A stretch of 64,000 nt of DNA from CAYVBJ01 sp964517005 (GTDB taxonomy: Bacteria; Bacteroidota; Rhodothermia; Balneolales; Balneolaceae). Made by a program: the position numbers and the translations under genes. How positions within the stretch are numbered: the stretch's first letter is position 1; each line of letters begins with the position of its first letter. Location of the stretch: assembly GCA_964517005.1 (NCBI GenBank), contig CAZFAJ010000003.1:17351-81350 (forward strand), read 5' to 3'. Below the pieces are notes generated by a model, which saw only the letters and a program-made list of their open reading frames with translations, was not told the origin of the DNA and searched no databases. Below, one piece after another: positions 18,775-27,003 of the stretch.

Positions 18775-20171
18775 GAGAATAGCCGTTTTATAAGCCAGTT
18801 AAATTCTTGCCTGTGCAATATCTTAAAGGTGTAAAGAATCAGGAGATACAAAGCGGGCATAACCAATGAAGAAACCAGGTATTGATTAACAGAGAACAGA
18901 GTGCCGCTCATAAGTAAAATCATAAAAATGGCTATCTGAAGCATTGGAGTTTGAATTTCAATATCGACCACTTTTGAGAATGCTGTATACATAAAGAGCA
19001 TGATAGTAACTTCTGAAAGTACAACGGCAAAAGCGATCCAGCTTAAATTACCAATGAATGATACAAAAAGAAGAAGGAAAAAAATGCCAATTCCTGCACG
19101 GGTGGCACTCTTCAGGTAGTCGGAATCATGGCCGGTTGCAATCAAGCCATAAGAAAATATTGAATTGACGAAAGTGGCAGGAAGAAAAAAGGAAAGAATT
19201 GGAAGAATGAATGCAGATTGGTTATAACCCTCTCCAAAAATTAAATTAATAATGACATCAGCTCCGTAGTAAAGCAACAATGCAGCAGCACAGCTAAAGG
19301 CGGTTGCCAGTTTTAACAGACTGTTGAGATGATAACCGACGTCCTTTTTTTTCTTTTTCCAGATTCGCGACAAATTCGGAAGAAGAAGTGTGGTTATCAT
19401 TCTGTCGAGAAGCATGACCAGTAAAATCAGTTTAAATGCCGCTCCATAGTAACCGGCTTGAGAATTCCCCAGAAAATAACCAATAAACAGAGGTGGCAGG
19501 AGAATGACAAATTGTGCAAACAGGCTTCCCAGGCCAAGTCTGAATCCATCTGAGATCAATATACCCAGATGGCCATGGTCCGTTTTAAATGGATTTAAAT
19601 TTTTCCTCTTTTTGTATAGCGTAAGTAAAAAAATAGCGGCAATAAGAACAGAAAATGTATAAAAAACCGGTACATAAATCAGATTATCAGGGCCGGTTAA
19701 AAAGAAGAGCAAAATTAGATAAAGTGATGCCTGGAGAATTCTTGAATAGGTAATCCGGCTGAATTTCTGCAGTCCGTTGTATAACCATTCAATTTGGATG
19801 GAGTGCGGGATTAACGCCAGTAAAAACAGCTGCAGCATAATAGCTGTGGTTCTGTTGTCATAAAAGATTATCCAGATAAAAAATGAACCTGCTGCAAATG
19901 AAATGACAGCCATAAATGCTTTTGCAGAAAATATCTGGTTCTCTGAATAGGTATGATTGGGTTTCTTGGATACTTCCCGGGTTCCAAGCGTATTAAGCCC
20001 AAGATCGGCAAACCAAAGGCACACACCTAAGACGGATAGTCCGATGACAATTAGACCGTAACCATCAGCACCAAATGTTCGCGCAAGGTAAACAGTGGTG
20101 AGAAAACCAATGATCCTTACACCGATATCACCGGCCAAAATCCAGGTGGCTTTAGTAGCGAGTTGGCCCAT
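18771..20171 (-). CDS. Polysaccharide flippase (Wzx/MurJ-like MOP superfamily)
   Basis: 466 residues, almost entirely hydrophobic, with about 12-14 membrane helices spread evenly. The N-terminus (about 25-50: VYLARTFGADGYGLI, then FADLGLNTLGTREVSK) is the hallmark of oligosaccharide flippases. Basic KKRKN and WKKKKKD loops fit the inside-positive rule. It would move the lipid-linked repeat unit across the inner membrane. It lies three bases after the first glycosyltransferase and overlaps the deacetylase-like gene by four. No Wzy polymerase is evident in the cassette. Confidence 0.87.
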   Translation of the reverse strand: MGQLATKATWILAGDIGVRIIGFLTTVYLARTFGADGYGLIVIGLSVLGVCLWFADLGLNTLGTREVSKKPNHTYSENQIFSAKAFMAVISFAAGSFFIWIIFYDNRTTAIMLQLFLLALIPHSIQIEWLYNGLQKFSRITYSRILQASLYLILLFFLTGPDNLIYVPVFYTFSVLIAAIFLLTLYKKRKNLNPFKTDHGHLGILISDGFRLGLGSLFAQFVILLPPLFIGYFLGNSQAGYYGAAFKLILLVMLLDRMITTLLLPNLSRIWKKKKKDVGYHLNSLLKLATAFSCAAALLLYYGADVIINLIFGEGYNQSAFILPILSFFLPATFVNSIFSYGLIATGHDSDYLKSATRAGIGIFFLLLFVSFIGNLSWIAFAVVLSEVTIMLFMYTAFSKVVDIEIQTPMLQIAIFMILLMSGTLFSVNQYLVSSLVMPALYLLILYTFKILHRQEFNWLIKRLFS

Positions 20172-20174
20172 AAT

Positions 20175-21176
20175 TCAGGTATTTTGAAGAATATCTTTTA
20201 ATTCTTCTGAAGTTTTAAAGGGGATAACATTTGGCAGCCCTTCAAGTTCTTTGAGACAACCGGTCAGCGGCAGAATAATCTTTTTCCGGTAGCTCCTTGC
20301 CAGTTCAACTCCTCCTGAGGTCAAAATATCATGATAATTGAAAACCGCATAATCGGCCGCATTAAAAAATTCCGCAACACATTCTTCACTGATAAATTGC
20401 GGAATGATGCAGATATTTTCAGCATCTTCCTGTATGGTTTTTAACTCTTTGTAAACATGCATGTGGCCTTTTTTTACAGGGCCTGCAATAATCAGTTTCT
20501 TATTGGGGTCAAGTGTTTTAAAAATTCTGGCAATTTCTGCAATCCCTTTATAGGTACTTATGTTACCAAAATTCAGGAAAATGGAATCTGTTCCTTTCAG
20601 GTTTAGATCAAACCGCTGATTAATTGCTTCGGCAGCGGCTGCATGCGGAATCAGTTTTGCAGGAAACTTCGGATGAGGAATAACTACAAATTTTTTTCTT
20701 GGGATATTAAAAAATTCGCTCATTTCATCTGCTGCTGTTTCACAATGTACATGTAAAATATCGGCCTTTCTGGCCATCCACTTTCTGAGAAGAAAATTTT
20801 TCTTGTAATATCTTTTATTGTGAGGCATTTTATTGTGAATCGTCCAAACCAGTTTGCCCCCCGATAGTTTATACATGAACAGGCAAATCCATTTGTAGAT
20901 CATACCTAAAAGTGCCCGCTTATCCTGGAATTCAAGCCAGTGATAATGCACAATGGAGGAATTTCCGGCCAAGGCGGAAAAAACAAATTTCAAATGGCCG
21001 AATACACTAATGGATTTAACTTCAGGAGGGTCATTACTTTCAATAAGATCTTTATAAAAAAGATAGAGATAATCAGATTTTGGATACTCGTATCTGATTA
21101 AGGGTATTACAAAAAGAGTTTTTACATCCGGAACTAATTTTTTGTAAACGGACCGCAAATTTATGGTTTTCCCCAT
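20175..21176 (-). CDS. Glycosyltransferase, GT4-like, first gene of the polysaccharide cassette
   Basis: 333 residues with a GT-B layout. VWTIHNKMPHN in the N-terminal half resembles GT4 enzymes acting on lipid-linked acceptors. The C-terminal half has FLNFGNISTYKGI, LIIAGPV, and ADYAVFNYHDILTSGGVELA, where the Gly-Gly-Val-Glu replaces the usual E-x7-E region. It is the first gene of the operon; the 147 bases upstream are AT-rich and hold no exact -7 box (closest is TACATTGC). Substrate unknown. Confidence 0.75.
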   Translation of the reverse strand: MGKTINLRSVYKKLVPDVKTLFVIPLIRYEYPKSDYLYLFYKDLIESNDPPEVKSISVFGHLKFVFSALAGNSSIVHYHWLEFQDKRALLGMIYKWICLFMYKLSGGKLVWTIHNKMPHNKRYYKKNFLLRKWMARKADILHVHCETAADEMSEFFNIPRKKFVVIPHPKFPAKLIPHAAAAEAINQRFDLNLKGTDSIFLNFGNISTYKGIAEIARIFKTLDPNKKLIIAGPVKKGHMHVYKELKTIQEDAENICIIPQFISEECVAEFFNAADYAVFNYHDILTSGGVELARSYRKKIILPLTGCLKELEGLPNVIPFKTSEELKDILQNT

Positions 21177-21323
21177 TATCAGCGATTTACTTCTTTGTGA
21201 CTTTTTTGCAATGTATGGAAGTTAGATCAGGAAATTCAATGAATTTTTAAACATCTCGGATGTAAATCTGCAGAAGCAAGTCATTTAATTCTGAAGCAAC
21301 TTAATTTGATAATTGAAACATTT

Positions 21324-22277
21324 TTAAAAATAATACTGTAACCCAATTGAATGTACGGTATCGAATCCTGTATTGAAAGGTACAAGAGCGTAATTTATGC
21401 GAACCGGGTTGATTAAAAAAGCAGCTCCGAAACTAACAGGACGTTCGGTAGGCCCAAATTTATATCCGCCTTGAACAGATATAAGATCCGCTATGGTTGA
21501 AGTGATGCCAATGTTAAAAAACGGGTCGTCGCCGGAACCGGATGCAAAATCGGAGGTTGTGTTATCTTCGAGAGGCTGAATATAGTCGAAATCAAGAGAA
21601 AAAAGGATGGAGAGATCATCCTGAACAGGGGCAGATAGTTCAAGTAGTTCACTGTGAATTCCAATCCGCAAATTGGTTGGCAGGGTGGTAGATTCCACGT
21701 CCAGTTCATCCATTTCACCGATATTCACAACTGAGGCACCTGCACGAATCCGGTTATCCAAAAAAGAAGCAGCTAAGCCCACATTAAAAGCATAGCCATT
21801 AGCCCGGAACTGGAATACTTCTTCCCGTAAAAATTGCCCGGTTACGCCGGCAGTAAATGGCCCGAATTGTTTGGCAAAAGAGCCGGCAAGCGAGAGGTAA
21901 CTGATAGAAAATGAACTTTGCGAGGGTCCGGGCACATCACGGGCTTCAAAATTGTCTGCCCTTGAACTGTACACGGCAAAACCAAAGGCGTGATTTTCCC
22001 GAAGCAGGTTGATTGCACCATATTGGTTATTAACTCCTGATATCCATGAAGTGTAATTAATATCAGCACTGGAATTATCTTCCAGAATTAAAAGGGCAGG
22101 ATTTGTAAAGATAGCTGACGGGCCGATAGGAGAGGCCGTGCCGGCTTCATTTAGTGCAAGAAGCCTGGCCGATGGTCCTACATTCAAAAAATCAAGGCCG
22201 CTGCCTGTGTTTTGTGCATCAGCTATATTTCCTGTGAAAATATAAAAGAGAGGCAGTATCAGAATGAAATACTTCAT
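21324..22277 (-). CDS. PorV/PorQ family outer-membrane protein
   Basis: 317 residues with a signal peptide (MKYFILILPLFYIFTGNIADAQ). The family opening LDFLNVGPSARLLALNEAGTA and IFTNPALL follows, and then alternating amphipathic strands end in an aromatic C-terminus (GLQYYF), as expected of an outer-membrane beta barrel. In type IX secretion, PorV shuttles cargo and PorQ holds the sorting machinery; many paralogues in this group have no known role. It overlaps the upstream paralogue-like gene by four bases. Confidence 0.78.
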   Translation of the reverse strand: MKYFILILPLFYIFTGNIADAQNTGSGLDFLNVGPSARLLALNEAGTASPIGPSAIFTNPALLILEDNSSADINYTSWISGVNNQYGAINLLRENHAFGFAVYSSRADNFEARDVPGPSQSSFSISYLSLAGSFAKQFGPFTAGVTGQFLREEVFQFRANGYAFNVGLAASFLDNRIRAGASVVNIGEMDELDVESTTLPTNLRIGIHSELLELSAPVQDDLSILFSLDFDYIQPLEDNTTSDFASGSGDDPFFNIGITSTIADLISVQGGYKFGPTERPVSFGAAFLINPVRINYALVPFNTGFDTVHSIGLQYYF

Positions 22278-23314
22278 AGATGTAATCTTAAAGCAAAAAC
22301 GTGAATATTTGATATACTGTTGGGCTCACGGTAAAAGGCATAATCAACAGAAGGTTTAAATCTGTCGAAAGGAAGATGGAGTGAGAATCCGGCCGAGAAA
22401 ATTGTCTCCGTACTATTTTCAAGGTCAATCATTTGCAGCCCGCTTCTTACAGTTACCCGTTCATGAAGAAAATAACGGGAACCGAATCTTAAAAATTGGC
22501 TGGATGTATTAACATCTTCGCGTTCCGTGACAACTGTTGGAATACCGTCAAATAGCTGAACTGCGTTGCGGGTTATTTCTGATTCCTGGCTTCGTATTTC
22601 GTACTCGCTGCTTATCAGTAATTTTATAACAGGCCTGTAACCAATACCGATTTTGAAACGTGTGGGAAAATTTTGGCTATTACTTCGGGAGTTTTCTCCG
22701 AAAAGATCACCAGTGTCTGTTTTGTAAGATGTAAAAAGATCCTGAATTGCAACGCCAAGAGTTAGCCCGTCAATGATCAGTGCGTATAAACCTAAATCAA
22801 TACCCACTGCTGTGTTTGTAGAAACATCTTCATTGAGATCTGCAAAATTGATTTTAAATCCGATACCTCCCCAAATCTTTTCGGAGAACCGTAGGCCAAA
22901 ACTGCTTATCAGCTGATATTCATCTGTCGATAAGGATTCGGTATGAAATCCGCTTTGAGTGCGCCCGTCGATATCTGTAACTCTTGCATTAATTAAACTG
23001 AAGTTGAAGCTTGCATCGGTAGAGACTTTAAATTGTGCGTTTACATTGTGAAGCTGGCGGTCAAATTCCATGGCTGAAGTTGAGATATCTATCTGAATTC
23101 CATCACTTGGAGGACGAGCTGCAAGTGCCGGATTATAGTAGGCATAACTCCCTTCATCTGCTACTGCAACCATTGCATTTCCCATCGACATGCCCCTTGG
23201 TCCAAATCCGATTCTCGAAAACTCTCCGGGAAATCCCCCAGCTTGTGAATAAGCTGTACTGCAGTTGACAGCAAGGAATAGAGTAATAATAAATTGAATT
23301 CTAATAATCATCAT
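22274..23314 (-). CDS. PorV/PorQ-like outer-membrane beta-barrel protein
   Basis: 346 residues with a signal peptide (about 1-23, ending STAYSQ). The family opening FSRIGFGPRGMSMGNAMVAVADEG and YYNPALAARP is present, followed by a strand-rich barrel ending FALRLHL. It resembles the gene that follows it in layout but not closely in sequence, which suggests an old duplication. Its start overlaps the last base of the BNR-repeat protein gene and its end overlaps the next gene by four bases, so this is a single operon. Confidence 0.75.
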   Translation of the reverse strand: MMIIRIQFIITLFLAVNCSTAYSQAGGFPGEFSRIGFGPRGMSMGNAMVAVADEGSYAYYNPALAARPPSDGIQIDISTSAMEFDRQLHNVNAQFKVSTDASFNFSLINARVTDIDGRTQSGFHTESLSTDEYQLISSFGLRFSEKIWGGIGFKINFADLNEDVSTNTAVGIDLGLYALIIDGLTLGVAIQDLFTSYKTDTGDLFGENSRSNSQNFPTRFKIGIGYRPVIKLLISSEYEIRSQESEITRNAVQLFDGIPTVVTEREDVNTSSQFLRFGSRYFLHERVTVRSGLQMIDLENSTETIFSAGFSLHLPFDRFKPSVDYAFYREPNSISNIHVFALRLHL

Positions 23315-24912
23315 TAATCCAATAATAAAATTTTACCGTCAAACCGGTTCCCGGGGGTATCAACAATATAGATATAGGTACCGTTGGAAACATTTCTGCC
23401 ATATTGGTCAACTCCATCCCAGGTGGTTTCATACTCACCGGACGCCAGGTTATCGTCCGCTACAGTTCGTATCAGGTTCATTCCAAAATCAAAAATCCGG
23501 ATTTTAACATTACCGGCCTGTGGCACTTCATATTTAATGCGTACAACCGAATGCTGATTAGGTGAAAATGGATTGGGATACGCAAAAGTATTTACATCCG
23601 GTGCCTTGGGCTGATAGATATTTCCGCCTCTGAGCGGCACATCAGTCCGGAATATGGACCATGTTTCGCCGCCATCCGCTGTTGATGCAATACCATCGCT
23701 TGTGCCGGTATAAATTCTGTTATTGGTTGCAGCCAGAGAGAAAAAATCGGCATTATCCCGAATAAACGCATTGGGGCTTTTCACCCGGTTAACTCTGCGC
23801 CAGGTTTGTCCGTCATCGTTTGAAATAAACAGGCCATCATCACCTGCGACAAAAATTGTATCGTTGTGAAAACCAATATCATTGATCCGCCGGCCATTCA
23901 AAAACTGTTTAAATGTGACGCCGCCGTCTTCTGTATAAACAATACCAAAATTATCTGCATTATCCGGGTCTGATGACCAGTTGGTCATCCATACCCGGTT
24001 TGTTCCAGGCTGTTGCCGGATTTTAATAATCCAGTTTCCGATAAGGCCGTTTTCACTGCCGTCAAACGCTGTTCGCCTCCAGGCAATACTGTCGGTTGAA
24101 GCAGTAAGTGCATTTTCTGATACATTTAAACCACCGGCTGTGCCAACCCATACACGGTCATTATCATCAATTAAAAGGCCGAAGCCAAGCAGATTATTAT
24201 CAAAACGGGGATCGTAACGGTTGATCAGTTCACCATCTGCTTCCGACCGCCACATAAATGTACGGTCGGGAGTCAGTTCGGTTTCTGTGGATGGCGGCAG
24301 AATGATCCGGTCCCATGTTTGGCCGGCGTCTGTGCTACGCAGAAGTCCTGACGCCCAGTTTACCGACATAAAAATGTCCTCTTTGAAATCAACCTCAAAC
24401 GGCGGGGACTGCTGGGGTACCAGTATGCGGATTCTGGAATATTCCACGCCTCCATATACAAATGTCGTGTCGCAGCCTGCCTGAAATCCGCTCTGATTCG
24501 GATCACAGACACTTTCATCAGGCTGTTCATCCAGTGGAAATTCAATAAACTCCCAGTCCGATCCGCCATTTTCACTTAAATAGTATCCCTGGGCTGTTTG
24601 TACGCTTTCGCCGTCACTTGTAAGAGTAAAACCAAGGCCTGCAAAAATTTTGTTTTGAGCAAGAGAAAGTGAAAAAACACGTCCGCGGCTCTCAAATACA
24701 CTATCTGCATTTACCGGCACAAACCATTCACCTTCAGATTCAATTCTGCGGTTCATTCCGGGCCCCACCCAGAGGGTATCCCCAAATGTTTCCATATTGG
24801 AAGTTGAATTTTGCCTGATAGTGGAAAAAGGACTTGAAACTTTACCTGTAAACTGGGCAAAGGAATCGTGTAAAAAGAAAAGAAGAAGAAAAACAGTGAC
24901 AATATATTTCAT
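23314..24912 (-). CDS. Secreted BNR/Asp-box repeat protein with FlgD-like/type IX-style C-terminal domain
   Basis: 532 residues from the ATG at 24912. That start gives a signal peptide (MKYIVTVFLLLFFLHDSFAQ) and lies four bases after the upstream stop; a longer frame from 24993 would overlap the lipoprotein gene. The body has repeated Asp-boxes (NGGSDWEF, DAGQTWDR, EDGGVTFK, DDGQTWRR, DGGETWS), indicating a beta-propeller of the sialidase/sortilin type. The end (YPNPFSP, VKIRIFDFGMNLI, TWDGVDQYGRNVSNGTY) is a FlgD-Ig-like domain often found on cargo of type IX secretion. It sits upstream of two PorV-like genes. Ligand unknown. Confidence 0.8.
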   Translation of the reverse strand: MKYIVTVFLLLFFLHDSFAQFTGKVSSPFSTIRQNSTSNMETFGDTLWVGPGMNRRIESEGEWFVPVNADSVFESRGRVFSLSLAQNKIFAGLGFTLTSDGESVQTAQGYYLSENGGSDWEFIEFPLDEQPDESVCDPNQSGFQAGCDTTFVYGGVEYSRIRILVPQQSPPFEVDFKEDIFMSVNWASGLLRSTDAGQTWDRIILPPSTETELTPDRTFMWRSEADGELINRYDPRFDNNLLGFGLLIDDNDRVWVGTAGGLNVSENALTASTDSIAWRRTAFDGSENGLIGNWIIKIRQQPGTNRVWMTNWSSDPDNADNFGIVYTEDGGVTFKQFLNGRRINDIGFHNDTIFVAGDDGLFISNDDGQTWRRVNRVKSPNAFIRDNADFFSLAATNNRIYTGTSDGIASTADGGETWSIFRTDVPLRGGNIYQPKAPDVNTFAYPNPFSPNQHSVVRIKYEVPQAGNVKIRIFDFGMNLIRTVADDNLASGEYETTWDGVDQYGRNVSNGTYIYIVDTPGNRFDGKILLLD

Positions 24913-24916
24913 TCCG

Positions 24917-25726
24917 CTACTCCAGTATTTCAAGTTGAGTTTGGACTGTATCGCTCCTAAGGCCGGAAATATCGGTTGCAAAATAGAATACATCTATTAA
25001 ATCAGGCTGATTGTTTTCATTAATGAAAAGAGCTCGTGAATAGAGGGAGTCTGAAGCAATTTCATCAACCAGGCCTTGTTCAATATTTTGTTCTCCATCG
25101 TCAAACATCTCGAAAGTGGTACCGCTGCCGCCTAACCTGTCACCATTTTGATCAATCAGAAAAAATTCGACACGATCAATCAGAGTCTGCTGAACCGGAT
25201 GAACGACCCGTGCGAAAAAACTAATTTGTTCCTGGCCAGATGCCGGAATGGTAACACTCTCCGTATTAAATGCTTCAATTATCTGCGGAGGGGAGGTTGA
25301 TACACCCCGGATATTGATTTTTCCTTCAACTATTTCGCCTTCTGTATTATTGTTAAAACCAAATACAAAAACACGAAATGTGATAAAATCGGTTGTTGAA
25401 ACCGTGAGGCTAACGCTTGCTTCTACCTGCGACTGATCTTCTGAAGGTTGCATTGTACCTGTAATTATATCATTCTCATCACCCTCTTCGTTTACTATGG
25501 AATACTCAACGGGATTTTCTTCGCTGTTCCCGGAAACATCCGCACTCAATTTGATAGAAAGTGTTGTATCACGTACTCCGTCTTCATTAGTAAAGATAAT
25601 TTGAGATGGCGAAATTACAAGATTTCTGATCAAAACAGGTGATTCATCCGGCGGCAGAGAGGTAGAATCACAACCGAAAACGGACCCGGCAACAAATAAA
25701 ATCAACAGGGCAGATTGACACTTCAA
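24917..25726 (-). CDS. Lipoprotein with Ig-like repeats, first gene of the PorV-like operon
   Basis: 269 residues with a lipoprotein signal: hydrophobic segment then VFGC, lipid-carrying Cys at 19. The mature chain is beta-rich, acidic and repeats Ser/Thr-rich strands, consistent with two Ig-like domains (about 35-135 and 140-265). VVHPVQQTLIDRVEFFLIDQNGD and LYSRALFI sit in the second. I recognise no named family. It precedes the BNR protein by four bases. The four genes probably make a surface or secreted complex, an inference from order and signals. Confidence 0.65.
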   Translation of the reverse strand: MKCQSALLILFVAGSVFGCDSTSLPPDESPVLIRNLVISPSQIIFTNEDGVRDTTLSIKLSADVSGNSEENPVEYSIVNEEGDENDIITGTMQPSEDQSQVEASVSLTVSTTDFITFRVFVFGFNNNTEGEIVEGKINIRGVSTSPPQIIEAFNTESVTIPASGQEQISFFARVVHPVQQTLIDRVEFFLIDQNGDRLGGSGTTFEMFDDGEQNIEQGLVDEIASDSLYSRALFINENNQPDLIDVFYFATDISGLRSDTVQTQLEILE

Positions 25727-25839
25727 ATTAAAACAATTCTTTTGTTCAGATAATTGATGATGTACAGTGTGTATCCAATGAATTCGATAGAGAAGATTTT
25801 TTATGTTTTTTGGTGCAGTAAATTTTATAAATAGTACGC

Positions 25840-25858
25840 TGATTTGTGCGCTAAATCA
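25840..25858. repeat. Short inverted repeat in a divergent intergenic region
   Basis: TGATTT (25840-25845) and AAATCA (25853-25858) flank seven bases between the divergent lipoprotein and Mut7-C genes. The size and position would suit an operator or a small hairpin, but six-base arms arise by chance and no regulator is linked. Confidence 0.25.
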
Positions 25859-25995
25859 ACAGGGAATTGCAAACGGCCCGTACTTGTGATTCTGACAGTT
25901 CCTGTTTTTACGATGTTTCAATTGGCAGCGTCCAGAATCGAAGTTCTCATTAAATGTGCAAGAAGAAGATGTAGTAGTTCGTTACTGAAAAGAAT

Positions 25996-26775
25996 ATGAG
26001 AAATTCTACCTTTAATGGCATTCAAATAAAATTACGATTTTACGGTCATTTAAATGACCTTCTGGAAAAGAAGCGCAGGGGAATTCCCTTTACACGTCTG
26101 TTGCCGGAACCGACTTCAGCAAAAGATTTAATTGAAGGTTGTGGTGTTCCTCACACAGAAGCGGATCTGATTCTTGTTAACAGCATACCGGTCAGATTTG
26201 AAACGTTGGTGAAAGACAGAGATCTGGTCAGTATTTTCCCGCTTTTTGAATCTATTGACCTTCCGCAAAAGTATAAATTGCAATACTCAGAAAAAGAATA
26301 CGACCGATTTCTCGTGGATGTTAATCTTGGAAAGCTGGCCCGTTATCTTCGCATTGCAGGATTTGATACTTCATACAACAACAATGCGAAAGACCCGCAA
26401 CTGATTGAACAAATGCAAGCGGAAAACCGGGTACTGCTTACACGTGATAAAAAATTATTGATGCACCGCGTGGTAAAACACGGTTATCTTGTTCGCAGTA
26501 CAAATCCGGAAAAGCAGCTCGAGGAAGTTTTTGAGCGTTATAACCTGTTCGGAAAAGCTGATCCGTATACAAGATGCATTCACTGCAATACTGAGTTGAG
26601 AGCTGTTTCAAAGGAATCTGTAAAAGATGAACTGGAGCCTTTAACCAAAAGATATTTTCACTGTTTTTCCCGATGTCCGGAATGCGGACAAATTTATTGG
26701 AGAGGATCGCACCGGCAGCGTCTAAAACCGAAAGTGAAAAAGCTCTTGAAAATTGATCATAATTTACATTACTAA
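25996..26775 (+). CDS. Mut7-C RNase domain protein with N-terminal ubiquitin-like domain
   Basis: 259 residues. The first 95 form a beta-grasp (ubiquitin/ThiS-like) domain ending VSIFPLFESID. From about 108, FLVDVNLGKLARYLRIAGFDT and VLLTRDKKLL are the PIN-like Mut7-C RNase core with acidic catalytic candidates. A four-cysteine zinc ribbon (CIHC...CPEC, about 195-235) and a basic tail complete it. Similar proteins are widespread and predicted to cleave RNA, with little experimental support. It stands alone upstream of the trp operon. An AT-rich hairpin overlaps its stop codon. Confidence 0.82.
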   Translation: MRNSTFNGIQIKLRFYGHLNDLLEKKRRGIPFTRLLPEPTSAKDLIEGCGVPHTEADLILVNSIPVRFETLVKDRDLVSIFPLFESIDLPQKYKLQYSEKEYDRFLVDVNLGKLARYLRIAGFDTSYNNNAKDPQLIEQMQAENRVLLTRDKKLLMHRVVKHGYLVRSTNPEKQLEEVFERYNLFGKADPYTRCIHCNTELRAVSKESVKDELEPLTKRYFHCFSRCPECGQIYWRGSHRQRLKPKVKKLLKIDHNLHY

Positions 26776-26784
26776 TAATGTAAA
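26763..26784 (+). terminator. AT-rich hairpin at the end of the Mut7-C gene
   Basis: A nine-base inverted repeat TTTACATTA (26763-26771)/TAATGTAAA (26776-26784) with a CTAA loop spans the stop codon. No T-run follows, so termination would be weak; it may instead be a 3'-end stabilising hairpin. Confidence 0.35.
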
Positions 26785-26821
26785 ATAGAATCAAAATTAT
26801 TGATTTAATTTATAAATATCG

Positions 26822-26852
26822 TTGCATTTCATTTAGTGAAATCTTAATTTTG
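26822..26852 (+). promoter_or_regulatory. Candidate promoter of the trp operon (TTG-N20-TAATTTTG)
   Basis: TTG at 26822-26824 and TAATTTTG at 26845-26852 are separated by 20 bases and match the Bacteroidota consensus. Transcription should start roughly 4-8 bases after the box, that is around 26857-26860, almost on the ATG of the leader peptide at 26858. No regulator site overlaps it visibly. Confidence 0.5.
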
Positions 26853-26857
26853 TTGAC

Positions 26858-26929
26858 ATGCAAATTTTGACAAATCATATCGTCTGGTGGTGGCACGGTT
26901 TATACATCGTGGCAGTGGACGAATTGTGA
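26858..26929 (+). CDS. trpL: trp operon leader peptide with three consecutive Trp codons
   Basis: A 23-codon reading frame from ATG 26858 to TGA 26927-26929. It contains Trp-Trp-Trp encoded by TGG TGG TGG at 26885-26893 (codons 10-12). Three Trp in 23 residues, in a row, 111 bases before trpE and immediately upstream of a terminator, is the classic signature of a ribosome-sensing leader peptide. A ribosome stalled at the Trp codons leaves 26912-26918 free to pair with the terminator's 5' arm. A ribosome reaching the stop codon covers it. There is no Shine-Dalgarno sequence, and the mRNA may begin almost at the ATG. Frame and codons are seen; function is inferred from known trp leaders. Confidence 0.85.
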   Translation: MQILTNHIVWWWHGLYIVAVDEL

Positions 26930-26969
26930 TTTTCTGAAAATTTTGAAAAAGCTTTTACAAACCCGCTGC
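26912..26969 (+). promoter_or_regulatory. trp antiterminator: segments 2 and 3 of the attenuator
   Basis: GCAGTGG (26912-26918), lying in the last codons of the leader peptide, can pair over seven bases (one G-U) with CCGCTGC (26963-26969). The latter is the core of the terminator's 5' arm. The terminator's 3' arm AGTGGG and this upstream segment share AGTGG, so they compete for the same partner. A weak upstream pairing CACG (26894-26897)/CGTG (26908-26911), beginning directly after the Trp codons, could be the 1:2 pause hairpin. Confidence 0.75.
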
Positions 26970-26992
26970 AGTCTTCTGGAGTGGGTTTTTTT
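26959..26992 (+). terminator. Intrinsic terminator of the trp attenuator
   Basis: A nine-pair stem (26959-26967 with 26980-26988, one G-U, core ACCCGCT/AGTGGGT) carries an inner CAG/CTG helix (26969-26971/26976-26978) with a TCTT loop. A run of seven T (26986-26992) follows. It ends 11 bases before the trpE ATG, so it can only act as a regulated terminator for this operon. Confidence 0.85.
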
Positions 26993-27003
26993 ATTTTTAT
27001 ACT

